DNA of 64,000 nucleotides, from positions 58,727,463-58,791,462 of the forward strand of contig OZ024833.1 of NCBI GenBank assembly GCA_964016985.1. The letters run 5' to 3'. This document shows, one piece after another, positions 1 to 11,500 of the stretch. Origin of the DNA: Anodontia alba. Its lineage: Eukaryota; Mollusca; Bivalvia; Lucinida; Lucinidae. Numbering within the stretch: position 1 is the stretch's first letter; every line of letters begins with the position of its first letter. Below the pieces are notes generated by a model. It saw only the letters and a list, made by a program, of their open reading frames with translations, searched no databases and had not been told where the DNA came from. The translations under genes were made by a program, and so were the position numbers.

Positions 1-163
1 TACATAAAATGTCAAGCCTGATTTTCTCTGATAAAAAAAAAAATAAAAAATAAAAACTGTGGGGTATAAATTTTTTTGTGTTCTGTAGTTTGCAAGAATT
101 TAAAGTAATGGACATGCTTTCAGGGGAGGTAAATCTATCAAAATTCTTTTCTGAAAAGGATTC

Positions 164-385
164 TACCATAATAACCCTAAGTATTGAGATAGATAGGCCT
201 TTGCAAGCAGTGTAGACCAATATCAGATGCCACAGAATGTGGCATCTGATTAGAGTCTACATTGTTTGCCACTCATTCAGCATTTTTCAACTCATCAATG
301 GACAGTAAAATGGGCATTTTGTTTAAATTTTGGGACATGTATGGTAAGGAGTTTAGGTGTCCCAATACTTAGGGTAAATACCATA
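164..385. mobile_element. Foldback MITE, 'CCCTAAGTATTG' termini (family M1)
   Basis: The ends are imperfect inverted repeats: TACCATAATAACCCTAAG on the left and, read inverted, TATGGTATTTACCCTAAG on the right. TA lies at each edge. The centre (203-270) is a hairpin whose arms read GCAAGCAGTGTAGACC and its inverse. There is no coding capacity. TA ends suggest Tc1/mariner-type mobilisation, but this is inferred only from the termini. Confidence 0.75.
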
Positions 386-457
386 AAAGGAAAGGATTTG
401 CTACTGTGGAGCACTTTGATCTAGGTCTACATTATTTGCCATTCAGTCAGAACTTAA

Positions 458-626
458 CCCTTCTCTTGCTGAACACAACATGCCCGGTCTTAGCAAACAG
501 TGTAGACCTGGATCTGCACTGTTTGTCATTAAATATGTGAATTTTTATCAAAAACCTGGATCAAGTAATCTGATTGGCTGGAAATTAGGAGTGGGTGTGG
601 CATCAATTTATTCAGCATGACAAAGG
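458..626. mobile_element. TTAA-flanked MITE carrying the GTAGACC palindrome (family M3)
   Basis: TTAA lies immediately outside both ends (454-457 and 627-630). The left end reads CCCTTCTCTTGCTGAAC and the inverted right end CCTTTGTCATGCTGAAT. The interior contains AGCAAACAGTGTAGACC and its inverse. TTAA target duplications are characteristic of piggyBac transposition, so this is probably a piggyBac-mobilised non-autonomous element. Confidence 0.75.
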
Positions 627-910
627 TTAAAGACATAGCTCACAAGGGACATATAGGGCTTGTTCAAATATTACAATAAATAGGATAAAGAGTTATAGTG
701 TACCGGTAGATTGACCAAGGCCTTAACTGTTCTGTTACACATTACAAACAGTCTCAGGACTCTTGATAGCAAACAGTGAACATCCTGATCAGTAGCTGCG
801 GATTGATGTCAACCTGATCTGGTGGCATGTTATGCAAATGGACTTTAATGCTTCTAACAATGCAATTATAGATGGATCAGATACCCCTAGGTCTGTCTAC
901 TCATGCAAAG

Positions 911-1131
911 TACCGTAATAATCCTATGTATTGGGACATATAGGCCTGAGCAAACAGTGTAGACCAAGATCAGAGGTTGCAGAATGCGGCATCTGATGTG
1001 GGTCTACACTGTTTGCCACTAATCCAGCACTATTTTAAACACATCAACAGGCAGTAAAAGGGACTTTTTAAAATTTTAGAAAAAGTACGTTAAGGAGATA
1101 AGGTGTCTCAATATTTAGGGTAAATACGGTA
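911..1131. mobile_element. Foldback MITE, family M1
   Basis: Second copy of the element at 164-385. The left end is TACCGTAATAATCCTATG, and the right end is its inverted counterpart finishing at 1131. The central hairpin (951-1017) has arms CAAACAGTGTAGACC and GGTCTACACTGTTTG. It is non-coding. Confidence 0.75.
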
Positions 1132-1285
1132 CATAATAATATACCATATTCGACCTAGTAACCACACTGTGTGCTTAGGTTTTTCAAAATTACTGAGAAA
1201 ACTTGTGGTAAAATATGTATCTACCTATGAAAAATCAGTAAAGGGCTTATTTGATGATGTTTCGGATTTTCTTTATAAAAGCGTC

Positions 1286-1348
1286 TGTTGTGGGTACTCA
1301 TTTGAATTGCATCGACAAGTCGATGCAATTCAAATGGGTACCACAACA
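1286..1348. repeat. 63-bp perfect-arm hairpin related to the M2 core
   Basis: The arms read TGTTGTGGGTACTCATTTG and the inverse, with the loop near CAAG. The outer part (GTTGTGGGTACTCATT) matches the core of the abundant M2 foldback family, but the inner arm sequence differs. It lies within an apparent small reading frame that I regard as non-coding. Confidence 0.6.
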
Positions 1349-1871
1349 TATGGGTAAACACAAGATAAAGAAGTAGACACAAGATAAAGAAGTGGCTGTA
1401 ATCTGAAGACTACGGAATTTTTTGACTGTGCGCTTGTAGGAGTATGCGCGGTAATTAATCACCCCTGTAAATGTTCTAAATATTCGAAGATATTTATTCT
1501 GTACTTACTGTATACCTTTTTTGCCTAAAATTTGTATGCATCCTTTTCACAGTGGAATTGCAAAGAATGCAGACCCTGATTAGTGTCCGCTTCAATATCT
1601 CAGTCTGCACTGTTAGCAAATGCATTTTTGTTGAAAAGTTGGTGTATGATTTTTTTTTTTTTTTTGATATTTACTTAGTGAGAATTGTTTTCATTTAATA
1701 GCACCATGGATGTTGCAGTAAAAAAAAAAAATGTTCCTCTGTAAAATTTGACTGTAACACACATGGTGTCATTGTACAGGACATTTTAGCAGCAAAGTGA
1801 GAAAAAGTACTTTCAGACATGTTTGCCTAGCAAAGACTCAAATCAGCCTGCACATCTGTTCAGTCTGATCA

Positions 1872-2110
1872 GGCCCTGAGGTTATAAAACTTTTTTCATT
1901 CTCAACTCAGCTGAACATGAAATTTATTTTGCTTATAAATCATAAAATACTGACAATTTTTTAAAACCTTTTTCATGCTCAATTCAGCTGAGCATGCTCA
2001 GCTGAGTTGAGCATGAAAAAAGTTTTAATTGATATTTTAATTTTTATGACCAAGTGAAATTTCATGCTCAGTTGAGTTAAGCATGAAAAAAGTTTTATAA
2101 CCTCGGGGCC
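1872..2110. mobile_element. MITE with long inverted ends GGCCC(C/T)GAGGTTATAAAAC (family M4)
   Basis: The ends are inverted repeats of roughly 50 bp that include CATGCTCAACTCAGCTGAGC, itself palindromic. The middle holds a second palindrome built from the same AACTCAGCTGAGCATG motif. A second copy lies at 7980-8182. No reading frame of interest is present. Confidence 0.75.
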
Positions 2111-2504
2111 AGAGTCTTTGTTGTCTACCTGAGGAGACTTTGTATCCTTGTCTATCCAAAATGCACTCAGTGAAGATTCTGATCAGACTGCACAAATGCG
2201 CAGACTGGTCTGAATCTTCACTGGGTGCACATCCAAAGGTCAGTTTTTCTGATGTCACGACTCATTTCATATTGTAATGTGGTGTCATTGATATGACAGT
2301 GTTCCATGCATTTTGTATGTATTGTTAGTCTTTATTTATCAGAGAGAAAAAAAAAAAAATTTAAATGCTATTCTGGGTATTTTTTCCATGTTACCCAACA
2401 GCATATAGTTATGGGATGACAAAGTGACTAACAGTCCTCTCAGACAGAAAGCTAACTTTTGACTTATGCAACCCAAGTTGACAAACATGTGCTTGTGCCA
2501 GGCT

Positions 2505-2717
2505 ACATGGCGCAGTCAGTAGCGCATCTGGCAGCAGATCCATGGGTTGCAGGTTTGAATCCCAGCTCTGCCACATAACTTTCTTGGAGATTGATCATAA
2601 AATAACTTATACGGTCATTCTTCACCTTCCGCTGATTCAAGGGCAGTTGTCAGTTACTGGCAAAACTTATGTGCACAAAGTACCAATGAACGGCTTAGAG
2701 AACTAAACCAGGAAAAG
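2505..2717 (+). mobile_element. tRNA-derived SINE, 3' truncated
   Basis: The head resembles a tRNA gene, with a box A-like TGGCGCAGTCAGTAGCGC and a box B-like GGTTTGAATCCC. It continues with the body shared by copies at 11592-11876, 13545-13829, 15181-15437 and 49984-50160 ('ccgctgattcaag', 'cagtta/ttctgg', 'gcacaata', 'gcttagaggactaaacc'). The conserved tail ending in 'ccgtaaaacctcaacac' is missing here, where an M3 MITE begins. Confidence 0.7.
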
Positions 2718-2721
2718 TTAA

Positions 2722-2958
2722 CCCTTAAACTGCCAATCACAACAATTGTCATCTGCTTTATCATCTGCTTGTGATTTTAAAAGTCATTTTTGCAAACAAT
2801 GTGGACCCAGATCAGACTGCTCCTAGAGGAGCAGTCTGATCTGGGTCCACACTGTTTGCCTGAATGCAAAAATAGGTTGGAAAAGTTTGCAAGAATATTC
2901 AGCAGACGACATAAACAGACGACATTTTCAGATGCAGGCTTTCTTGGAATTTTAAGGG
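2722..2958. mobile_element. TTAA-flanked MITE with CCCTTAAA ends (family M3b)
   Basis: TTAA is at 2718-2721 and 2959-2962. The ends are CCCTTAAACTGCC and, inverted, CCCTTAAAATTCC. The central hairpin carries CAAACAATGTGGACCCAGATC and the inverse around AGGAGCAG. A close copy lies at 61183-61418, 58 kb away. Piggybac-type target sites are evident; no protein is encoded. Confidence 0.8.
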
Positions 2959-3160
2959 TTAACTGACTGGCTTAACATAACCTTGACATTGTTGACTGGG
3001 TCGTTAAACTCATAATCAACAGCTGCTTGCATATCAATACAGTCTTATCAGAATTTATACTCGCAGAAACCTTGGCTGAACTCTAAGTGGAATGGATACT
3101 TTCAAGGGAAACAACTCAGTCAAATTTGTTTTACTGCCCTTCTTAATTCTTAAAAGGGAT

Positions 3161-3220
3161 CTACTCTAAAGGGAAAGAATTTGCTTCCCTTGGGGAGCAA
3201 ATTCTTTCCTTTTAGAGTAG
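3161..3220. repeat. 60-bp palindrome CTACTCTAAA..TTTAGAGTAG
   Basis: A hairpin with arms CTACTCTAAAGGGAAAGAAT and its inverse. Two related copies lie at 10077-10120 and 11301-11360, each followed by 'cccattttcagaa' and further shared sequence. This indicates a dispersed foldback repeat whose outer limits I could not fix. Confidence 0.6.
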
Positions 3221-3480
3221 TCCCATTTTCAGAAAAGGCCTGGTATCCAGGAAAGCAAACAGAAGTCACAAAAGTTACCCTCCTTGTAAAAGTACTGCAG
3301 ATCAAACAAGTGTATCCAGTCCCCTCAGTATACAGACTGACCTTGGTCCAAGCTGGTCACATATCTAAGGGCTTTTTTTTTTCTACTCAGAAGGATCCAA
3401 ATGCTAAATTACTCTAAATAAGGTTAATACACAGGAACTTTTTTATAAGATACTGGTAAATTATAGCATTGTTTTGGATA

Positions 3481-3698
3481 TACAGTATTTACCGTAAGAA
3501 TTCTGACGCGTTAACTCCATACCATACTTCTTCTAAAATTGAACAAGTACAATGTACAACCTGCTGTTGTGTCTATAAATTGCGGGATGACTGGCAAACA
3601 GTGTAGACCCTGATGAGACACCGCAGAATGCAGCATCTCAGCTGGGTCTACACTGTTTGCTCAGGTCTGTCTGTCCAAATACTTACAGTAAATATGAT
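3481..3698. mobile_element. Foldback MITE, family M1
   Basis: The ends are TACAGTATTTACCGTAAG and, inverted, TATCATATTTACTGTAAG. The central hairpin (about 3596-3661) reads CAAACAGTGTAGACCC and inverse. It is non-coding. Confidence 0.7.
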
Positions 3699-3833
3699 AA
3701 AACTCTTTAAAAGAAGGGTAAAAAAATCATATCCAAACAAAAATGATTAGATTTTTAGAACAAGAGTTTTCAGAAGACAATGCAGTTCGCCGGAAAGGGC
3801 TGATCGGATAAGAAAACAATCATTAAATGCAGA

Positions 3834-4450
3834 ACTTAAACATAGCTGTAAATGACAGAGTATGACCTGACTTTGATGTCGGAAGAAGGTCAAAATGAGG
3901 GATGGGGTATATGCCATTGAAACATCTTCTCTTAGGTTGGTGTGGAGAAAATATGAAAGCTATATCTTACATGCCGACCTTGACCTAGGCCGAAGGTCAA
4001 ACTGAGGAAAGGGTGTGCGCTATTGAAAGATCTTACCCTAACAGTGGTGTGGGCCAAATATTAAAGCAATATCTTGAATACTTCAGCAGTTACAAACACT
4101 TTTCAAAACTTAAAGGCAGAACTTGAACATGGGTTCAGATGATAAACTATGACCTGACTTTGACCTAGGCAGGTCAAACTGAGGAAGGGGTGTGTGCTGG
4201 TGTGGGCCAATATTAAACCTCTATCTTGAATACTTCAGCAGTTATGTAAACTTTTCAAACTTAAATGCAAAAATTAAACATGGGTGTAAATGACAAAGTA
4301 AGAACTGACCTTGACCTACATAAAGGGTCTAACTTGGGGATGGTGGTGTATGCTATTGAAAGGTCTTACCCTAAGGTAGGTGTAGGTCAAATATGAAAGC
4401 AGTACCTTAAACAGTTAAAAAAACTATGCACACCTTTGAAAACTTAAACA
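3834..4450. repeat. Degenerate tandem array, period about 145-150 bp
   Basis: Roughly four diverged units contain 'gacctgactttgacc', 'gaaggtcaaactgagg', 'gtgtgctattgaaag' and 'aatattaaagc..atctt'. Such calcium-rich-free, 'tgaccttgacct' arrays are common filler in bivalve genomes. No open frame is conserved between units. Confidence 0.65.
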
Positions 4451-4559
4451 CTGTGCTAACGCTGACGCAGACACAGATGCCGATGCCAATGACTGCGTGA
4501 CAACATAAGCTCTCCAGGGACATTGTCCCAGGGTGCTAAAAATGACCACTTATGTTTAT

Positions 4560-5100
4560 ATTTCTATATAAGCTATATATTTTTATTTGAATAAAATGGT
4601 AAATGTTCAATATAATCTATACTTTTTCTTTTAAAACAATGTATACATTATATAGAAAAATGACCATACAACATAGTTCTTACTTTGGATCACAGCAACT
4701 GTTATAAAGAAGTAATGCTTTACTTTTCCACCAAAACTCACTAGTGCATATATTGGAATTGGCTTCATTGTGCAAAAACACCTTAAATTTAGCTTGGAAA
4801 TTATCACTTACCTTACCTGTATGTTAAATTTAGCTGTGATCTGACCAGTGGCTTTGCAAAATCTTTCAACTATTTGCCCAATATTAAGTGGAGGTTGGTA
4901 TCATACAGATTTACCTGCAATTCACCGAGAAACTTCAAAACTTCTTGACAACCTACTGAGATGAGATTCTTGGAATGATGTTGACTTCTGGTCCAAGGGT
5001 TTTTGTTAGTGCAAGCCCTGCATCTCCTCTCATCCTGCATTGACCTTGAAGTCACAGACTTAAATTTTTTCATGATTCAGGTGAGATTTCCTGTTTGGTG
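4560..5100. other. No gene seen
   Basis: AT-rich sequence with weak inverted similarity between 'tttctatataagctatat' and 'ttatatagaaaaatgacca', resembling the centre of the MITE at 13065-13279. A frame at 4870-5073 has no recognisable product or splice context. Confidence 0.4.
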
Positions 5101-5104
5101 ATAG

Positions 5105-6354
5105 CAGGGCTCTAGAAATCCTGAAATCTGAATCGGGCCAGCCGATGAGTTAATGACGACGTCATCAGTGAGCTAATTTCCGAAGTGTAAATATATTATC
5201 ACCTGTCACGCAAATTAATGACAGTTGGCAGTCCTATGAATCCTTTTAAATAATACACCTCAACTCAGTTATATCACGGGTCCTAGATAACGAGGATGAT
5301 CAAAGCTGGCATCATCAATAAATACAGTCAGGTATGTAAAAAGAAAGAAAAAAAAAAACGGACAATTTTCTTGGCAGGGATTTCCTAGATACCTATTTAT
5401 AAACAACTGATTCCCATCTTGTGTAAGTGTGAAGATGGCGGGAAACAGGAAAGACCGAACGAAACGACTTGTATGGACCTAATCAGGTCTAATAAAAAGG
5501 CCTGCACCACGGGCGGTTTTACAGCTTTCGATGTTTCAAGATCTGACCAGACTGCTTAAATTTTAAGCTCTAACCAATCTTTGTGTAGCGCAAGTGGTGC
5601 ATGTCTTATTTTTACCGTGAAATCTACCTTGAATTATACTTGCGTGTTACGGCCGTCAAAAAAGAAGCAAACAATAAGACCCAGATCAGACGCCGTTGTA
5701 TGTGACGTATGATCAGGACCTACACGGTTCGGGAATTAATTTATCAAATCTGGGACCGACAAACCGTGATGAACAAAACAAAAAAAAAAAAAAAAAAAAA
5801 GGAAGAAAACAGGTGTGTTCAAGCGGTGCATTTTTTTATCACTCTCAGTTGGGATTAAAGCGACCTTTGATCTTTTGGACATGTCGACTGTACCTGATGT
5901 TTTGCAGTCTCAGTGTAATCACACATGTCACACAAACAGATTAATTATCAGACTATCATTACTGATGATTCATGTTAATCGCTTGTTTACTGCACAAAGG
6001 ACAGTGAAGTGATGATTTTTTGACAATGTTTGGATAATGACGTAATTTGTGTTGCGGTAGGTTGTCGTTATTCATCTGCCTCTCCAATACACATGTCAAA
6101 TGACCATTTAGAGCTGTTTAACTACCCTAATATCGCATTTAAAAGGTGCACAGACATTATCAGATTGGGAAGACTTGACTGTTTGTGATTTTTTTAGACC
6201 TCATTGATTCTTGAAAATTGGTTGGTTAGAGAAAAATGGGGTTCAAGGCACAAATCTGTTGGAGCAAATTAATAGCGTTTTGGGGTGTTTGAAACTGGTC
6301 CGGAATTCTTATTTTCGGTCCAGATGGGCTATTTTCCGGTTTTCTAGAGCCCTG
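5105..6354. mobile_element. hAT-like non-autonomous element, 1.25 kb
   Basis: The ends are CAGGGCTCTAGAAATCC and its inverse GGTTTTCTAGAGCCCTG, 16 of 17 bases matching. CAGGG-type termini are usual for hAT elements. The expected 8-bp target duplication is not clean (GGTGATAG against AGAGACAG). The interior holds only short frames and an A20 run near 5780, so a transposase is absent. Confidence 0.6.
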
Positions 6355-6664
6355 AGAGACAGCTTTTGTCTTATTTATCCAAGGGTATTGGGTTTGAATT
6401 TTCATTACAATCATTATGGCATTGACAAAAAGGGCTTTGGGTTCAGGTGAGCAGCTAACTTTACTTCACTTGGGTTTTTTTTTATAAACAAAAACAGCAC
6501 GTATCTTGATTTTATCTTAACATAACAACAATTTCATGTTTCATAAATACAAAGATGTCTGAGAACAGAAATCAGTTACTCTAGTAAGTAAATATGACTA
6601 AAGAAACAGTATGTAAAAATATATTGATATTTTTAGCAGTAAATTCATTAAAAAGTTCCCAGGC

Positions 6665-6838
6665 AGATGGAATATCCACATAATATTTTTCTTATTACTC
6701 TGTTAAAACATGTTGTGCGTATCCATTAGAAGTGCCTTAGTGAGACACTTCTAATGAGTATCCACAACATGTTTTCATGGAGAAATAGGAAATATATCAA
6801 TACTTTTTGGTTGAAAAAAAATCCTTATCTGGAGTTAT
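6665..6838. mobile_element. Foldback MITE with GTACTCATTAGAAG core (family M2)
   Basis: The centre is a hairpin with arms AAAACATGTTGTG and GTATCCATTAGAAGTGCC plus inverses. Flanks follow the M2 pattern: 'tttcttattactc' on one side, 'agaaataggaaa..actttttgg' and 'ccttatctggag' on the other. Ten further copies or remnants occur in the window. Confidence 0.65.
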
Positions 6839-6842
6839 GCGT

Positions 6843-7303
6843 TACCATAATAACCCTAAGAAGTGGTACAGAGAGGTCTGAGGAAACGATGTAAACCTCA
6901 AATTTGATGCTACATAATACGGCATCCCATCAGGGTCTACACTGTCACTCATCAAACAAGTTTAAGATGCATGAAGAGGTAGTAAAATAGACTGGTTCAA
7001 AGTTTAGGTAAAATCGAGGATTGAGTGCAAGACTGTAGTAACTCAAAACATATTTTTGAAACCCTTGTTTAGGGGCAACTTTGACCCCTTTGTAAACAAT
7101 GCAAATTTAGGTGCCATTGCTCATACGAGCAATGGCACCTAAATTTTCATTGTTTACAGAAAGAAATGTTGTAATCTTCACAACCCCTTCATGGTGAGGA
7201 GATTAAGTATTGGGAAAAACAACCATCTAACTTGCTACAGTCTTGCGATCAGCCCTCGAAATATAGTAGGAATAAAGATGTCCCAATATTTAGAGTAAGT
7301 ATG
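6843..7303. mobile_element. M1 MITE, probably interrupted
   Basis: The left end TACCATAATAACCCTAAG matches the M1 family, and the right end 'tcccaatatttagagtaag' at 7281-7299 is its partner. The core hairpin 'ctgatgggatgccgta' region is diverged. A second palindrome at about 7080-7160 (arms TAAACAATGCAAATTTAGG and inverse) explains the extra length and may be a nested insertion. Confidence 0.5.
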
Positions 7304-7307
7304 TTAA

Positions 7308-7481
7308 CCCGTAAAGTGTCAATTATAACCACAGCAAAATAATGACACTTTGAATTTTTTTTTTTTTTTCAGAGAAAATAAGGCTTGATTTTTGCATGAA
7401 ATGTCAAGTCTTATTTTCTCTGCAAAAATGCAAAACAAATTAAGATGTTATCTGCTGCATCTGTTTTTAGTGTTTTAAGGG
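7308..7481. mobile_element. TTAA-flanked MITE with AGAAAATAAG(G/T)CTTGA palindrome (family M3c)
   Basis: TTAA lies at 7304-7307 and 7482-7485. The ends read CCCGTAAAGTGTC and, inverted, CCCTTAAAACACT. The centre is a hairpin of AGAGAAAATAAGGCTTG and its inverse. Related copies are at 7720-7909, 9630-9839 and 12419-12610, with partial copies elsewhere. Confidence 0.75.
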
Positions 7482-7719
7482 TTAAAAACAAATATTACAG
7501 ATGTATGATAGCTGCAAATATTGCATCTTATCACTGGTTCTGGGCTGATAATAAGAAGAAATTTTTCTAGAGAAATCTGTAGACCTCTCCCAACCTTTCC
7601 ACATATTAGCACCAATATCATGAAAACAATTAAAAACTCTAAAAAAAAACAAACTTACATTGATTGATCTCAACAGTATCACCTTGTATTTCTCTTTGAG
7701 AATATTTGTTTTAGATTAA

Positions 7720-7909
7720 ATTTTAAAGCGCTAATCACTACCACAGCAAATGGCATTCTGATTTTTTTTATTTTTCAGAGAAAATAAGGCTTGACATTTT
7801 ATGTGTGATGTCTGTCAAGCAGACAATTCACATGAAACAAGTCTTATTTTCTCTGAAAAATAATTAAAAACAAATTAGAGTGCTATAATTTTGCTAAGCA
7901 ATTTAAGGG
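7720..7909. mobile_element. TTAA-flanked MITE, family M3c
   Basis: TTAA lies at 7716-7719 and 7910-7913. The central hairpin joins AGAGAAAATAAGGCTTGAC to its inverse through a nested palindrome around TCTGTCAAGCAGACA. It is non-coding. Confidence 0.75.
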
Positions 7910-7979
7910 TTAAACTTGTTGCAAAGAGATGATTCTAAAGACATCCTACAATATGTTTCCTCAGAGAAATTACTAATCT

Positions 7980-8182
7980 GGCCCCGAGGTTATAAAACTT
8001 TATCATGCTCAACTCAGCTGAGCAGAAAATTTTTCCTGTCAAAAAATCTCCAATTTCTAACAACAGCAAAATCTTTTCTACCAAACATAGCTGAGCATTA
8101 AAATTTCAAAATTTTCATATTTATTTGCAGACAAAATTTCATGCTCAGCTGAGTACGAAAAAAGTTTTATAACCTCGGGGCC
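7980..8182. mobile_element. M4 MITE in the 3' flank of the DNAJC28-like gene
   Basis: The ends are GGCCCCGAGGTTATAAAAC and its exact inverse. The element stops 20 bp beyond the stop codon of the minus-strand DNAJC28-like gene, so any mature 3' UTR longer than that must contain it. Confidence 0.8.
8120..8125 (-). promoter_or_regulatory. Candidate polyadenylation signal AATAAA
   Basis: On the minus strand this reads AATAAA, 77 bp past the stop codon of the DNAJC28-like gene. It lies inside the M4 MITE. It is the first perfect hexamer I saw downstream, but a hexamer alone is weak evidence. Confidence 0.3.
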
Positions 8183-8201
8183 TGAATTCTCTACAGCCTC
8201 C

Positions 8202-8571
8202 TCAAGTCTTAAATACGTCTTTTATATTTTTCCAAATTTCCTTCCATGAAATACTTGAATCTTTTGTTGGGAAAATATGCCTATTATAATGAAAAGTCTC
8301 TTGACTTAAATCACGATTTGGTGGTATATACTTATCACAATCACAATAAATATTTTTAACTTCTTTATCAAAGTCATAATGTACCATTTGTTTATTCAGT
8401 ATTGGCACAATTAAGTTAAAGTTGTCTATTCTTTGGTTTATATCTATTATTGATGAATGGAACTTTTCTTCCTGCAATTTCCAATGTTTCAATGCAGCAC
8501 TGGAGTGAGGTGGGTCAGCAAGATGCCATCTTGAAACAGCCAGTTTTTCTCTTGCATGCTTCAAGTCAGTC
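8202..8571 (-). CDS. DNAJC28: DNAJC28-like gene, last coding exon
   Basis: The acceptor is 'atgtttttcag' at 8572 upward, and the exon opens one base into a codon, completing Arg with the previous exon. It encodes about 122 residues ending ...IKDVFKT and TGA at 8202-8204. The segment [13 protein letters not shown] and [15 protein letters not shown] are the recognisable C-terminal family blocks. Confidence 0.88.
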
Positions 8572-11500
8572 CTGAAAAACATATAATTAACTATCCTTAA
8601 ACTGTATACAACTTTCCTGACAAAACAAAAGCTTATGAAAACAGTGCAGACCTAGATCAGACTGCTCCTCAATGATGTAACTTCATTTATATTACTGATA
8701 AATATCCCAAAATTTGGAACACTTTATTCCATACTTGTTTTGCCTAAAGTTTGTGTTTCTGACATTTGCTTCACAAAATACTTGCAGGATCAGGGTCTGC
8801 ATTGTTTGCTTTTCAACCAAGTTTTTTTTTTTTTTTTTTTTTAAAGCAGCTGTCAAAACACAAAATTAAGGCAGAACTAGAAATGAATAAAACATTTAGC
8901 CTCAACTATATGCTTGTCCCTACAAAAACTCAATCTGATTTGTTTCAGAACTTTACCCATATAACCCTAGCACCCCATAAAAGGGACATTGGCAAACAGT
9001 GTAGACCCAGATCAGATACAGCAGAATGCGGCATCTGATCAGGGTCTACACTGTTTGCATTAAGTTCAGATATTTCTGCAAATATGATAATAATAAAAAC
9101 TAACCAGACACCCCTTATATAAGAAATGAACCCGTCCAAAGAGTTAAAGTAGAAGAATCCACTCGGCACAAATGGGTTAATAAATCAAATCTACTTCTCA
9201 GCCCTAATAAGTTCACCAAGTTTCAAGGCCTTAGCGAAAATAGTTATTGAGATATCTTGCTGACAGAAAAGCATGACAAACAAATGAACTGACAAAGAGC
9301 CCAAAAGCAATATGCCTCCAACTTCTTCGAAGTAACAAGTATGGAATGAAGTGTTCAAAATTTTAGGACATTTACCAAAATGATTACTGAGGACACATGG
9401 GTGAAAGTTTTCAGGATTATTTCTGATTTCAGGGTTTTGGGTCTTGCTGTACCCATATAAAGTGTAGGCAAATTTGGCATTTCAGGATTTTGGAACCTTG
9501 GATTTCAGGATTATTAAATATTAGGATGTGCACCCATAACAACAGATAAAATGATTCCTTCTCCAAAAACTATTTATTACTAGAGGTCACAAAATATAAA
9601 TTTTGGTGACAAAAGCAGTCTCAAGTTAACTTTCCCAGATGCACAAATATTGTAGCGAACCCTGCAGACGACATTTTGAATTATTTTGTCTTATTTTTTC
9701 CAGAAAAGCCTTTGACATTTCATGCAAATGGTCTCCTTAGGAGACAATTTGTATGAAATGTCACTAGCTGTTTTCTGGAAAAACAAGAAAAATACCTTCA
9801 ATTTGTCATCAGTTGAATTTGCTGAGGGAGTGGTATAGGTTAATGCTCATTACCATAACTCACTTTAATGTTATTATCATTAGTGAGGACCTACATTTCT
9901 AAATTTTGCTCAAATGTTCTTTGGTAATTTCTCTTCATGGATACTCACTGCAATTTTGTATCACACTGAGGTAACTGGATAAACCTGCCACATTCTCCAC
10001 CATCTTTTACTAGGGAGATAACTTCTGTAACTCCCTGTTTCCTTTCTAGCACAACAAGCCCTTCTGATAAGAGGTCTACTCTAAAAGGAAAGGGGAGCAA
10101 ATTCTTTCCTTTTAGAGTGGATCCCTTTTCAGAAGGGAGGCAAAACAAAATTTTGACAGCTCTCTTGAAAGTGTATCCATTCCCCATAACCTGTGATGTG
10201 CAACAACACATAGAGGATATTTACAGCAATTCTTCATAGGTTTTACTAATGTATCAAAAATTATGGACACCATCTAATAGGACATATACACTTATATAAA
10301 GATAATATCATTTTTTTTTAAATTCTGTCATAAAAAGTAATAATAAAAAATCTAAAGGGACATATTTGAACATTCATTAATGCACAGGATTTATTTTTAT
10401 GCAAGGAGACATTTAAATGTCAGTATAAAAAAATAAACTTGTGGCAATCTTGTATACTATCTAGAAAAAAAATATATTGATTTGTTTATGTTTAGGTTTT
10501 ACGACCCAGTCAACCCAATGGGGTCATGTCGAGTGTGGTTAGTTTACCTAGATATTGAAGATACCCAGGAAATGCCACAATCACAAAGAACACACCTCAC
10601 ATGGCACCAAAAGAAAGAGAAGAGAGTCAAGAGATATAAATGACAAACACATAAAACCACTGAGTCTGATTTTTATAAAGTTTGGATCTTACCTAATCTC
10701 CTTTTGCATTGCAATCCACTCTGGTTTAGCATCATCATCAATCAGAATTTGATTTAGTTTTAGTGTTATTTTATCTAGGTATGGGTTCTTTTCTTTGTCT
10801 GAGAATTTGTGTGGTTTGCCATAACCAGGCAAATTGTCGAAAGAACCTTTAGACATGGATTCCAGAATCATATCTTCAACCATTCTGTCAATGGTGTTAC
10901 TGCAAACAGATCAATTACAAAATAAAGGCATCTCCCCAAATATATATTCCATATTATATTATTATCCTAAATATCTGGGCCCAGTTGTTCAGAGCATTGT
11001 TAGCTTAACGAGTTTGTTAGTGGTCAAAATGTTAACTTCTAGTAAGTACAATGTCTAATTAACAGGTATTTTTGCTGAAGAAATTGTGAGTAGCTTTTGC
11101 AAATGCAAAAGCTACTCACATTTTTTCAGCAAAAATACTAGCATATAAGCCATATTTAATGATCAAAGTTTTAACAATATGTTAACCGACTAGTTTTGAA
11201 CAATTGGGCCCTGAGGGGACACTGATACACTTTCAGGGGTGACAACACTCAGATTTTTGCAACCCCCGCCCACCCCCCACCTCACTTTCTGAAAAGGGGT
11301 CCACTCTAAAAGGGAAGAAATTGGTCCCAAGGGGAGTAAATTCTTTCTTTTTAGAGTAGACCCCATTTTCAGAAGGGACTTGCTGTGCAAGAAAGCAAAC
11401 AGGTAGTTACAAAAGTTATCTCCCTTGTAGAAAATGACAGAAAAATACCTAGCACATCAAATCCACATAACTACTCACCATACTTGTCCTTAAAACTGAA

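Noticed and set aside
164..1131. CRISPR-like array of regularly repeated palindromes
   Set aside because: The palindromes sit in separate elements with their own ends and irregular spacing; the genome is eukaryotic.
2505..2600. Functional tRNA gene
   Set aside because: Only the internal promoter-like boxes are present; no complete cloverleaf is evident, and the sequence continues into a SINE body.
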